DNA of 64,000 bases from positions 62,001 to 126,000 of the forward strand of contig VZRZ01002200.1 of the NCBI GenBank assembly GCA_013398175.1, given 5' to 3'. Within the stretch, counting starts at the first letter, position 1; every line of letters begins with the position of its first letter. The position numbers and the translations under genes are program-made. The notes under the pieces were generated by a model. It had not been told where the DNA came from. It did no database searches and saw only the letters and a program-made list of their open reading frames with translations. Of this stretch, positions 13,601 to 26,257 are shown piece by piece. This DNA is from Climacteris rufus (Eukaryota; Chordata; Aves; Passeriformes; Climacteridae).

Positions 13601-16600
13601 CTATTTAAACTTCCAAGTCAGGTGAATAAAAGCTTTCCCAGCTGTGAAGTAGAACATAAATTGCTTAAATAGTCCCTGAAAATTTGTTCTACAAAATTCC
13701 CTTTCCTTTCTGTAACCTGTTGCTCTTTCTCATCCAACAGCCAATTACAAGTTTCACCAAATTGTTTGAATGTTGAGGATTTTTCTTCACTTCTTTAACA
13801 AAAGAACAGATTTATATTTTGAAATAAGACCTGAGTTCCATTATTCTTGTACCCTCTGTGTCTACTTTGGTTGTATATACAAACATGTAGCATAACACAA
13901 GCTGCAACCCTTATGATTATGCAATTATCTGAAGAATAGTATTTTTAAATACTGGTGGTAGTCTTTGATTCACTTGATTGTCATCACTTGCTATAGTTGC
14001 ATTTCTTTTCTTAATGTATTTACTATTACGTGCCTCATTACATCACAAAGTGTAATATACTTTGCCATGTGTCTCACAAAAACACCTCTTTATAAGAATC
14101 CCACTGCAAGTGCAACACTGCAAAGACCATCACTAGAATGCTGCATTTTGGATGATTTTATTGATTTAAAGTGTCAAGTTACTTATTGTTCAATGCATTC
14201 TTGCCTTGGCTTTGCTGGTACCTAGTACAAGACTAGTGACAAGAGCATGATGTTATCTCCTCTCACACAATAAACCACCCACTGACCAAAAGTTTCTGAA
14301 GCAAAGGATGGATGGACAGATCAGCAAAATGCATTGCATATACCAGTCATAGGGATATTCTTCTCGTGCTCCAACGAAACAAGGCTTTCATCTTGGTGGG
14401 GTTTCCCTTTCATGGTTATTAATGAGATAAACATCTTTTCTCTTTCTTTAATTAAAATTCCACCTACTTACTTGGGGCTCTGGTACTGAACTGCTACTGA
14501 AGTGAATGTATGGGCTCCTGCCTAATGCCCCAGGATCTGATGGAGCCTGTCAAGCAGAGGCAGCAGCAGGAGAGCATCCAATGTCATATGCACGTCTCAG
14601 CACTCAAGGCACATTTGAGGGTAACTGATGGAGAATTTCCATCCAGGCATCCAATATTCTGATAGCTCTTAACTTTGTGTCTCTTCTCCTCCCCCCAGCA
14701 ATGGCAGGGACAACACTGGGCCCCTCCAGCCCCCGAAGGAGTCAACAGGGAATAATGCCTTCTGTCTCCCTCCAGCTGAGCCATGCAGCTGGAGTGACTT
14801 TGAAGCCAGTGGAGTTTTTTTCCTTTTGTTTTAAGTTAGTCTATCTGGAAGAAGGCTAGAATTCTAGAAAAGTGAAATGCATCTCATTAAGTGTGAGATT
14901 AAAACTGGTTTTGAAAACATTAAAAGAAGCTTTTGGTGTCTGATCTTTATTAAAACATTTTGTTCAAGCTCATGTTTTATTAAAAACAATTAAATTAGGA
15001 ATTTAATGCATGCTTCTTATTTGAGGAGCTGTATTCTTTTGCCTCCAGAATTTCCATTTCCATGTTCATGCAGAAAGAGAAGCATCAGGGAAAGAGCACC
15101 ATCTCTTCCTAGAGAGATACCTTTAGCTAAGGCTCAGCAGATGCATAGTTAGTAGGGGAACTAACAAAGACAGAAAGTGCTAGTCTGACAGCCATCCAAA
15201 CAGAGTATTTAGATTTTTCTTTTCGTACTTGAACAGGTATTTCTGCTGTTACACTTCTTTCTTATAAGATGAGGGGAATTTGTTGTTAGTGTGGCTTGGG
15301 TTTTTTACCTGTAAACCAGCAGCAGAGAATGGATACATACATCATAGACTCTTTCAGGATACAAGTGTCTCTTTTCATCCCGAATAATATAGAGCATTTA
15401 ACTGTCTCAAATTACTCCTGAAAGTGTTACTTCTTGGGTTTTATCTTTCCCTTCTCAATGTTACTTTTGAGAACCAAGGACTCTGTGAGTGGTAGAATTG
15501 AAGGAGCCTCTTCTCTGTTGATGTTTCCTGTGTCTCCTGGGTATGGTGCCTCATCATGGTAACCCCAGTTGCCCTCCCTCTTGGGTTCTCATGACCTCCT
15601 TTTCCACCATTTCTGGCCTCCCCTTCCATGCTCTCACAGCTGGGGAGGAATTGCTTCCTTCAACTTGCCCAGTGGTGGGGGAATAGAAGAGCCAACTTTA
15701 TGCTGGTAGGCAGGGAGAGAGTGGTTAAAGTTTTGACCCAAACAGCACCAAGGTCAATGGAATTTTTTCTATTCTGGCTCCCTAGAGCCTTTGTTTGCTA
15801 ATTAAGAGACCTGGGGGAAAATTGAAAGATTGTCATGTGAAGCTGTGCTTTTTTTAGAGCCCATATTTTTTATATGTTTTGTTATTACAGTAATAGAAGT
15901 TACGTATGAGGTCATGTGCAGCTAGGCCTGCACTCGTGCTTGATCTGCATGAGTGACTTTGAGTGGAGACTCATTTCTCCATTGTCTTCAATACTTTTTT
16001 ACTTGTTATGGGCAAGATGGAGGCAAGTAAACAAAAGCATTGTGTTGTCAAGTGCTCTGTAGTTTTGAGTGTCTTTTTGACCGAGTGCTCAGATGGAGAT
16101 GCTGAGGGCTGCTGCTTTCAGGTGCTCTTTTGCATGCCTCAGTCTGTGACTGGTATTTTTGCTGACATTTTGATTCTATTGGAAAATAGAAAGAAAGATG
16201 CCTCAAGTTGTGTGCCAAAAATGAAACCACTGAGATGATAATTTATGCCGTAGGGGAGAAAGAGAAGCAGAAATCTTATAGCTAAAGATCTAGGAAATTG
16301 CACCAGGCTTAATTGTCACTGACTTTTCAAACCCATGCAAATCAGAGCATGTGTGTGTATCTGTTCCTGGAAGGAACTTAGCCACAGGTGAAAAAGTGGT
16401 CTCTTGGTTTTGTTTTTCTCCTGGATGGTTTCTTTACAAGCCAACCAACCAACAAAAACTTCAGCTACTCAAGTTTTTATATTAATATCAGGTCTTCTTT
16501 CTTTAAGACTATTCTCTAAAGGCCAACATCTGATAAACTGGAAATCTGACACAGCAAAAAAAATCCCAGGGCAAATAACCAGCTTTTTTCATATTTATCT

Positions 16601-18039
16601 AGCAACTTTGATATTTTTTTTAGCCTTTTGAGGACTCTGGTGGGTTTGTGTTTGTAGAGGACAGTGCAAAGAACAAGTCAATATTTATTCTAGTTAACTG
16701 ATAAATAACTGTGTGATTCAGAGAAGCTTAGTAAGAATACCCTTGTCATGGTCATTACTGACGTCTGTGGGTTTATTGCTCATAAGGTTTTTGCAGGAGT
16801 TTGTAATAAAACTCCTAAACATAGCAAGAGCTCTGAATGTAGGAGTTGGGTGCATACTGCATGTGGAGAGTTTGCATTTGCAGAAACAGAGGGATCAGAG
16901 GTTTGCAATTAACCTTAAACCCTAGCACTTACACTCACCAGAAAGGACTCATTGTTTATAAACTGCTCTGCTTTGCAAGGACTGGGCACATAATTAGCAT
17001 CCTAACTGTTAAATTCTTCATGTAAAAGGCTCCCCCTCTCTTTTGTATGGGTTATTCTCTGTGCAGTCTTACAAGCAGAAAAGGTGGTGTATTTGGTATT
17101 GTCACTAGTATGAACACCCTTTGAAAAAAGGAAGTTTGAGAAATATTAGTGGAGCTTTTCTGTTCAAGTAGCTGAAGTTCTTCAGCCAAGCTCTAACAGC
17201 TCCCTTGCTACCACCACAATCTCTTCCAGCCCTTTCCAGTTATCCTATAGCCAGTACAGTACAGTCTGCTAGAGAACTTGTTGCTATTTGAAAACTCTCC
17301 TGCTCTGATTTCAACCAGCTGAGCTTCTAGACCTTTGTAGTCCATTAGAAAGCCAAACAGGGCTCTGAAAAAGCAGAAAAATTATTTATAATGGAAACTT
17401 CTTAGCTGTGTATTGAAATAGTTAATATAGTGCTAGAAGCTGGAATGGCCTCCTTAGAATAGATCCATGGTTGGAATAAAGCTGCTAACAACTTTGTTGT
17501 GTAAGTTGAAGATGTGTACCAGATGGTGTATGTTTAGTGTTTCTCTTCTCTAACATTATTTATAGTCCATACATTGGAAAAGCAAATATTTAATTTGTTA
17601 GTACAGACCAGTCTGGTTAATATTTGTATTCGTGGTATATTGCTCAGCTTCTAAATAGTTCTGCATTTGGCTGAAGGAAACATGATCCTGTTATTAAAAA
17701 ATTATTCTGGACCACTATGATTGATAAGCACCTATTTGTAAAAATATTATTTAAATGCTTCTGTGATATTTTTGAGATTTTTTTGGTACCTGCTGTAGAG
17801 AAGAAAATCATGATACCCAGAATGAGATCTCATTTCCTCATGAGAGTAAACAAGCATTCTTGTGGCCACACCTTCTTCTCTGCTCTATTTATTACCTTCT
17901 GGATAAATTAAACCTTCAATTCTGGCATGGGTTGTGTGGGGAGATGTTTTGTATTTAATAAAACCCTACAAGGCTACTAGATGCTGTTAACAGAGCTCAT
18001 ATCTCACCTTGCCTCATAGACTAAGGCCATCCAGACGGC
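10669..18039 (+). other. Probable EGFR intron 1; no gene seen
   Basis: No supported gene. A GC-richer patch lies at about 10690-10880. A 98-residue open frame at 13196-13492 begins just after an acceptor-like tttatttacag but has no donor, homology or protein character that I recognise. A 20-bp AT palindrome is at 12802-12821. Confidence 0.6.
12802..12821. repeat. Perfect 20-bp AT-only palindrome
   Basis: attaatttttaaaaattaat equals its own reverse complement. It lies in an AT-rich stretch where such palindromes are easier to get by chance. It contains TAAT homeodomain-type cores on both strands. Confidence 0.7.
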
Positions 18040-18168
18040 ATAGAACTGTTTGAGTTGGAAGAGGCGTTAAAGATCATCTAGTTCCCACCCATCTGTCCTG
18101 GGGAAGGATGCCACCCACTAGATCAGGTTGCTCAGGGTCCCATCCAACCTGCTCTTGAACACTTCCAC
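18040..18168 (-). mobile_element. CR1 LINE, 5'-truncated 3' end (chicken repeat 1 type)
   Basis: The + strand reads atagaactgtttgagttgga, then gttaaagatcatctagttcc, ccacccactagatcaggttg, and catccaacctgctcttgaac acttcc. This is the reverse complement of the avian CR1 3' end, so the element lies on the minus strand with its 3' end at the left. Only about 130 bp remain, as expected for CR1, which is usually heavily 5'-truncated. The terminal 8-bp repeats are reduced to one imperfect copy. Several changes from the consensus I remember suggest it is not young. Confidence 0.9.
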
Positions 18169-21100
18169 CGCTCAAATCCAGACTACTATCAGTTTCCATC
18201 CTCCTTGTGAATGGTTTTGGAGACATTCATGTGCTCTTGGGCACCGGGTTTCTCTGTTTCTGTTATGTTTCAACACTACCATACGAAATGGTGAATGTCC
18301 TCAGAGTTGTGCAGAGGCATGGCTACGTCCTTTCACTGAAATATTTGAGATTTTAAATCTGCCAACCAAAACATGCCTCCATTTAAAGTAAATTGCATTT
18401 GAATAAAATTAAGACCAGAGTTTCTTTGCCAGCTATGACTCCTATCTGGAGAGGGTTTGTAGTCAGAAAAGTAAGTTGTGCAGATGCAGAGAGGCTGTCT
18501 GGGGAGTTGGGGATGACTGTTTTCAGGAGGGAAGCCTGTGATACAGGAAGAAAATGCCATGGGGAAAGAGAAATTTGAATAGTTTACGCTCCTGATTTGG
18601 TGTCTTTATGCTGTAATTCTGAATGAAAACTTAATGATTTAAAAGGTTTGGCCTCAAACTTTTAGGGAGTGATAGACTAAGGCTGTTAGAAAAGCAAAAC
18701 ATATGTATTTCCTAACGTATGCCAGAGCTTCTCATCTGTGATCCTTCAGAGGAAACATGCCACAGAGGAGAAGACTGGGCCTACTTGTTTCCCATTTCTC
18801 ATCACTCAAGTGTCCTCGTTTCTCCTTCCAGCTCTAAGCCTTAGGAACAACACTGAAATTTTATCCAAATATGTTACTGCTGAGTAGAGAAACATTCCTG
18901 GGAAATCGCTCACTGCCTATAAAATGTCACCTGACTTAATTTGTCTGGTGAGACATTTCCCTAAAGGTTAATGACTACACGTGCTCTCAGAGACGAATTC
19001 GGCAGTGGATTCAAAACTCCGGAGAGAAGGAAGAGGACTCAGCTGGCTCCTGAGAGGTGGCAAGAAGGAAGACTATCACCTACAGCCTTTCTCAATAAGC
19101 TCTTCAATGTTGCCATTGTGCCATCTCTCCAAAATGGTCACAGGAACCACAATTATGAGCTGTGGCTAACCAGGTTACTGGAGCACATAGGGTACGTTCT
19201 CTTTTAGAGCAGAGCAGGTGCTTTCTTTCACTTTCACACTTTGAAACCCTCAGATTAGGCTTCTAGAATATCTTGTACAAGACTGTCTTGTAGCTTATCT
19301 TATAGACAGAATAGAAGGAGTTCAGTTAGACTTTAGGGTAGGTTGCATGTGTGTTCTTTCCCTTAAATGATCCTTTTCCCTCTGGATGATGATGACAAGT
19401 TATCCTGGAGTCCTTTTGCCAGCTTCTTTGCTTTTCATTTCCAATCAATATGCATCTGAGCTACAAATAGCTCCATCATTTTCCTATACAAATATTTGGC
19501 TAATTATATTTTCTCACTTTCAGTGTCTGTAGTCAAAGACACTGCCTTTTTTCATAGATGTAGAATAACAGCAAGAAAAACCAATTCCTCCCCTTCTGGA
19601 TGCTGATCAACAGAGACTGAGCTATCAGAGGTGATGTTTCTTTGGTTTCCTGGAAATACTTCTTTGCCCCTGGAACCCAGCAGTCTTTGTAGTCAGCATG
19701 CATTATATTTCAAGGCATCTCTCTCCTTCCCTCTTGAGGGAACTGCTCATAATGTTTCTAATTGCCATATTTTTTTTTTTTTGGACTTATGTGACAAGGG
19801 AGAAAGAAAAAGCTTGCAATAGAAGAGTTTTTCCAGAGAAAGGCAGTAACACGCACATCTGGTTTAGTATGGTACTGTTTAGAAGGAGGAAATCAGGGGG
19901 TGTGGGGTTAGGTTTTGTTTGTGTTGCCTTTTTCTTTGGCCTCTCCTACCACACACAGGCTTAACCCCTGCCAGTTCAATTGACCAGAGGCCTTTGGATT
20001 GTCCTTATGTTGCTGGTGCAGTGGGTGTTCAGCAGCTGCATCACTGTCTACTGCAACAGGGAAAAGCCTGGTGCCGTTTGTGCCTGGAAATTGTTATGGA
20101 GGGAAGTCTAAGGGAATGGTCTCCCCATGTTCCAACATTGTACCAAGGTCCAAACTTACCAGGGTATTGGTATTTGCCTAATTTTTGCTAGTTGTGGTGA
20201 GACTGGGTCTTCTGCCTAAGGCAGTGTGCACGCATTGGAGTCAGTGCCAGAATCAATCAAAGAGCACTTAAAAAGCCCAAAGGAGCACTAGGAAGGGTAT
20301 CCAGGTAGCCATGAATCAAAGAGACTTCTTCCCTTACCAGCACATCCTCTGCCTAACCTGAGGCACTAACGTGGGCATGCTCTTCAGTGGAACACCTCTC
20401 CCTCCCTGGCTGCTGCAGAGATTTGTAGATGACCCAAGGCCACAGAATATAGTCTGTGGCTTTTCTATAAACAAGAAATTTTATAAACCCTCTTGGGTTG
20501 GCTGGGGCCAAGCTGGTGACCCATGAGGTAGACTGAGGCGGGTGGTCTTCCAGTCCTGAAGGCTGACCTTCCCCTGGAACAGGATTTTCTCTTTTATTCC
20601 TCCATAGCGAAGGGTATTTTGTTGGTGTTTGTTGTGTAATACCATTGGCTTGTTGTTAAAGGTCAGGCTTTATGAAAAGCCACTGTACACATGTTAGGTT
20701 TAATGGCATGACATTAAAATAAGAAGGGGCTGGTCCAGAGGCTTCTACACTGAGACCTACACTGACTTAAATACAGGTCTCATTTTTTCCAGTAAATTTA
20801 CCACACAGTCCACAAGATACTGCTCCTTATGCTTAAAGCACTGCAGATACTTCAGCCCTTTCTTTGGGCAACAGGCACGTTACCACTGCTGTTATTGAAG
20901 CCTAATGCATGAATACAGCACTTTCCCAACTCCATCACACCTGGTTATGAACTGGATGTACTTGACCATTTTTGGGAAGGGTCAGACCTCACATCTTACA
21001 GTGCTCATGGTGGTTTGCGTGGAGAGCGCTGTGATATGCTATCTGCATGTGCAGAAGTTCTTCCAAGTTGAAGGTCCCAAGCAGCAGAGAAGCCCTCTTG

Positions 21101-21937
21101 TCTAATAAATCCTGGAGACTGACCTAGCCAGAAAATTTTTCTTTTATGTCTCCTTGAGTTTTAAATTGAATTTTGAAAACTTCAGTTTGTAATCTCAGCT
21201 GGAACTATATCCAGCTGTACAGAAGTTTTCAGCAAACAGTTATATCAGAGATATCTTGTAAGAACATTTCTTGTAATTTGTCTGTCTGGGTGTTGGTTTT
21301 TTTTTTTTTTCCTGCTTCCCAGCAAGATAAAAGAAAAGCTGAAGGATTGCATGAAAGGAATGTTGGTCCTAAACCAATTGTTTGTTATTTTCTCCAGGCC
21401 AGTATAAGGAAGAAAATGAATTGGGTTAAGAGCAGTTGACTGATCTGCAGTCTGTTTGTCTTCAGCATTCTCAAAGTCTCTGAACTTTGTTCCAGTTCTT
21501 CTCATTGGAAAAAAAAAAGGATAACACCTGTGTCATAGAATTAAGCTTTTTGGCTCTTCTGGTAAAGTGGTGAAGAAGAACAGGACATTTTTGTTTATAG
21601 TTAATATTTTGTTGCTCTAATGCTTATAAATACTACTGAGTGAACTATGAAGTATCTTGAAAGAATATAAGGGATTTGCTGCAGTAATAGACATATTTAA
21701 GTAGAAAATTAGGGGGAAAATCAGCTGTGTGTGCAGATTTCATGGATATTCTTTAAAGTTGCTATTTTAAATTTATTTCCTGTTTGCAGTCTGTTTTTAG
21801 GATAACTGCTTTAAGAATGTATGTGTAAGTGAGTTTTGTGCTAAACCATTATGAAGAAGGTAACTTAAGAAAACACTTCGAAGTTGAAACTCGTGGCAGA
21901 GGTACATACTAGATATCCTTCTTACAACCGTCTACTT

Positions 21938-21962
21938 GACTCTATGAATGGACTCTATGAAT
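21938..21962. repeat. 13-bp tandem duplication
   Basis: gactctatgaat occurs at 21938-21949 and again at 21951-21962, separated by one base, as from a small replication-slippage duplication. Confidence 0.8.
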
Positions 21963-23015
21963 TCATTCTTCCAGATTACTAGTACTTGAAGATCAGGAGA
22001 GATACTTAGCCTTTGTATATGGTGTAATTTTGTTGCTCAGCAAATATTAAGTGCCTAATTCTGCTCTTCTGAAGTCACTGGCATCTTGGCTGCATAGTAG
22101 ATTAAGTGTAGCTATGAAGCTGTTGTGTGTATATTTAAATACATTTCTGATGAGACTCTCAGAAGTTAATTCTGCCCTTGTTATTTGGCATGAGGAAGCT
22201 GGTTGTGCTCACTATCACAATTCTAGTATCCTTTAAAGGAATCAAAATGATGTGCCACTCTCTCTAGATCCCTAACCTTACAGGAGCTGACATTTACTAT
22301 TTTCTATCACTGGATGCTATGTCATGGCAAGCTTAAGCATGTAGCATATGCTGTCAGTCCAGTCTGCAAAAAACACTACCAGGGCCAGAAATAATTTTAT
22401 TCTTTGATAGAAGGATCAGTAGTTGTATTTATTTGTAATAGTTGTATTAGAATTGTAGTTCTCAAATGAGCATAGTGGCTGATTATATGTCTATAACCCA
22501 AACTTTGAGAAACTACAGAAACAACCTTCGAAGATTATTTTGTGCATGAACATTTTCAAAACATTTTAATATTAAACCCTTCTCTCTCTCTATTGCTATT
22601 ATATTATTTATGAAGAAATAAGATGATCAGAAATCTTTGGCAAGGAGATTTTCTGGGGGAAACTGCCTACAACTGAAATATAAGCAGATCTTCAACCCCC
22701 AAACTGTCACTAGTCTGTCTGTGATCTAAAATAGATATGTCTCGTTCTGAACAGATTTTGCTATTTAGGATAATTGTGTTGATAACAGCAGTCCAACTGA
22801 TTTAGGATTTTAATAGAATCATCAAGTGTCTTTAACAATCTTTGATAATGAAAAGTGCAACAGCTGGAGATGTGCTCTAGGTTGTTTTTAACTCAAGTGA
22901 TCCCAAATCACTATGTGTAGTTGGAAAGCACAAAGAGGCACACTTTGTTCTCATACTACAGCATCTTACCTTTTTGCTGTCCTTAATCCTATGCACTTAT
23001 TCTTCTTTCTTTTAG

Positions 23016-23045
23016 TTATATGAAATCCATCTGGATTTCATATAA
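23016..23045. repeat. Perfect 14-bp inverted repeat with 2-base loop
   Basis: ttatatgaaatcca and tggatttcatataa are exact reverse complements separated by tc. The whole 30 bases can extrude as a cruciform or fold as an RNA hairpin. No flanking target duplication or transposon family is recognised. Confidence 0.9.
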
Positions 23046-26000
23046 AGAGTATTAACATAAAAGACTTATCCAGTCTAGGAAACCAAACATATTAGAAAGC
23101 CTGGTCTATGCATTACCATTTTCAGAGCTTTCCAGAAAGTTACTTGATAGTGAGTGGTGGTAAAAAAGAAAGGAAATTTGTAATTTTCATGAAGTTTAAA
23201 CAGGAAACATTTCAGCTGAATTTCTAATACACAGAATGAGGAAAAACTCTGGGTACTGCAAAGTGAATTGAAAGGCAGGAGTGTGGTAGAGGCAACTTCT
23301 GTTTTCCCTTGCAAGTGAAAGGTCACATTTACCAACTCAGAAATGTTTTGGAAAATGAAATTATTGTCTGTTCCTCCATTCTGGAGCCATTTTGGGAGCT
23401 TTTTAATGGGCTATGTATTCTACTGCCTACAAGTAATTTTCACATAGCAACAGGATGTGAACTTCTTTTCAAATGTACATTTTAAATGGTGCCAGAAATC
23501 TACTTTTTTGTGTGTGTGTGTAGTAATATGAGTGATAGAAAAGTGTGTGTTTCTGATTTTGAAGATGATAATTGCAATCCTGCTGGAAATACTGTGTCTG
23601 GGAGCACACATTTCAGCAAAGTTGCTTCTCTGCTCAGACTCTGGAATTCCAAGCAGATTTTGCAGTAAGTTGTCACCTCACTTGGACACTAGGCAGATGT
23701 GGCCATTTAGCTACTGTGACCCCTTCCAGAAGCAGACATCTTCCAGAACCCAGTTCAGGCAGGTGAAACCCACAGAACCAAGGAGAGGGTGCTAGGTGGC
23801 AAGTCTGGAAGGGGCTTCTCTTCTTGGTCTAGCAGAGACTGGAGCCTGTTGACTTTCAGGTGTTGGTTTAGGCCTGTCTAGTAGCAGAGCAGATGCTATG
23901 AAGAGACTTGAGTGTCATAGCTGGGGGAGGGATTTGAGTAATTTTGCTTTTTCCTAATTTTACAATCCTCTTCTTTTACATACTTAACCGGGCTTTATCC
24001 TTTCTGGTTGAGCACTTTAACAGATTTGACAATAGCTGTGTGGATGGTAGCTGCAGCAGCTGTATTTTAAAGAAATTAGACATACTATAGCCCAGAATCT
24101 TTTGATGCAGACCATGTTTATATTTTTTGCTTAAGTACCTTCTTATAGGTGTTCTGGTTTTAATTTGTGCTATTTTGAGGATGAGGATGAAAAGCCATAA
24201 ATATAAACACATCTGAAAATGGGATTCCTTGGGATCCTTGAGTGAACCTCATAGAAAACAGGATTAAAAATATCTTTTCTTGACTGATGACTTACAAGAA
24301 GACACAGAGCCTGCAGTGCAAAGCCTCCATGCTTTTCTGGTACCCAACCATGTTTAATTCATTTTGTCATGATTTTAATTTCTTTAGCTGTAACAAGTAT
24401 TCAGCTCTATGTTTTTCTAGGCAAAGAATAAAATCAGATGCTTGACTTCGGTATTGAAACCCAATTCCTGTATTCACATTCATCATGTGAAAGGTAATTT
24501 GAGCTCGGCCATGAACACTTTACATCTACTCTGGCTTTTTACGAAGACAGACAACACAATTACCCACAGTCAATGTTTCTTATTAAAACAGAAGAGAGGG
24601 CAAGTTCGTTTCTTACTAGTGTAATTCTGAGGTTTTCTTTTAACAATGAAAGGAACCAGGGAGAAAGCATGGGACTGTTTACCTCAGGAAAAGAAGTTTA
24701 TATCATCTTTGTGGGAAATTGAATTTTGATTCATGATAGAAAGAGGAAGAAAAAATGTAGATTTTTACTTCTTTGGACATCATATAGGCCTGTGTTGGTT
24801 ATTTCCCTATTGACTAGTTAAATGCAATATTTCAATAACACACTAAACACAGATTTCTCTCTAATGAGGAGAAACACTGTCTCTCAGTCATCTTTAAGTC
24901 CAGCATGTTGCCACTGGAAATTATCCTTGCAAATACTAATTAAAGAGCTCCTGTTGGGCTGATCCCCTCTCTGTTAGCCCTTCTGAGCAAGCCACAGCCA
25001 AAACCTTGCCCACTTTACCCATCTTCAGAGGTGGGATGTGAATAGGCTTCATCAGGAGGAACAGAAACCTCTTCATAGCCTGGTTCTCTCTCTGATTGCC
25101 ACCTGGGAAGACAGTATTGTTTAATGCTCTGCCCAACAGCATTCAAACAGTGTTTTATTGTACCAAATGAACCTTGGCTAGGATTTAGAAAAAACCCAAA
25201 AAATATGATCAACCATATCAAGCATCTTAATACAGCAAGGACAGTTTCTGTAGGAATTGGGGACAGGCACATTAGAAGATATAGCCTTGCATTTAAAGAT
25301 TTGGCTGTTCAGGCATGACTGAAAAACTGATTAATACCTCTCTGCTTGAAAAGTGCAGATTAGATAAAAAAAATAAAAAGGTGAAAGGCAGACCTGTTCC
25401 ACCAGTGATAAAAAAGTCCATGAGACAATTTGGTAGGAGAATCTCTTCTCTGCTGTAACTGTCTTCCCTGTGGGAAGGTTTGGGTTTGTTTTTTTTTTTT
25501 CTGAAACATCTGGTTCACTGAAGGCAAGAGAAGATCTCATTGTTTACACAGCGCAGTTCATATTGCGAATGCTGACACTTTAAAATAGCAGCACTCTCTT
25601 TTGGTATGTTGTTCATGGAAAGGCTTGCTTTCTGGCATGAAATAAAAGGGAAAACTGTGAGAAGCAACTAATTATTGAAGGAATATTAATAGAGGAATGA
25701 CAGCTTGGACCCCCTCTTCCCCCTCCCACTAGGCTTGATTGCTAAACTGAAAAAATTGGGTTGAATGTCTTTATTTGAAGTGTACTATCATTGCTGGTAA
25801 GTCATGAACTCCTATGGAGTTAAAACAGTACAAATCCTGTTATTTCAGGTGGTTGTGTAAACTGCATAGTTTCTGTGTAATTCTGCCACTCCTGGTAAAC
25901 CCAAGGCAGAGAATAAAATGGGAATAACCACTCCTTCTACTCAAACCTTCCCTGGTGAAATTCTACTTTTATTCTAGGAGATCTAACATGAATGGTTTTC

Positions 26001-26240
26001 TTAGTAAAAAGGTACAAAATTAAGTCACCTCTTTTCCCCTCTTATTCCCACCAGACAGATCTGTGAGGCCCTGAGTAAGTCATCAGCAGGCAGGATGAAC
26101 TGTTTAGGAGCTAATAAAAATATTTAAAGATTATGTAAATATACAGAGCACCAGTACATAAACCCCTCCCAGTAACTAGATACTGACTTTCTGTTCTCTC
26201 CACAAAAGACTGAAAATGAGGCATCTGCCTGTAATAGAAG

Positions 26241-26257
26241 AAAAAAAAAAAAAAAAA
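26241..26257. repeat. Poly(A) tract, 17 bases
   Basis: An uninterrupted A17 run. No retrocopy is recognised immediately upstream. Confidence 0.9.

Noticed and set aside
18169..18391. Continuation of the CR1 element or a coding frame beyond 18168
   Set aside because: The text no longer follows the CR1 order after acttcc, and the short open frame there is explained by the CR1 remnant plus random sequence.
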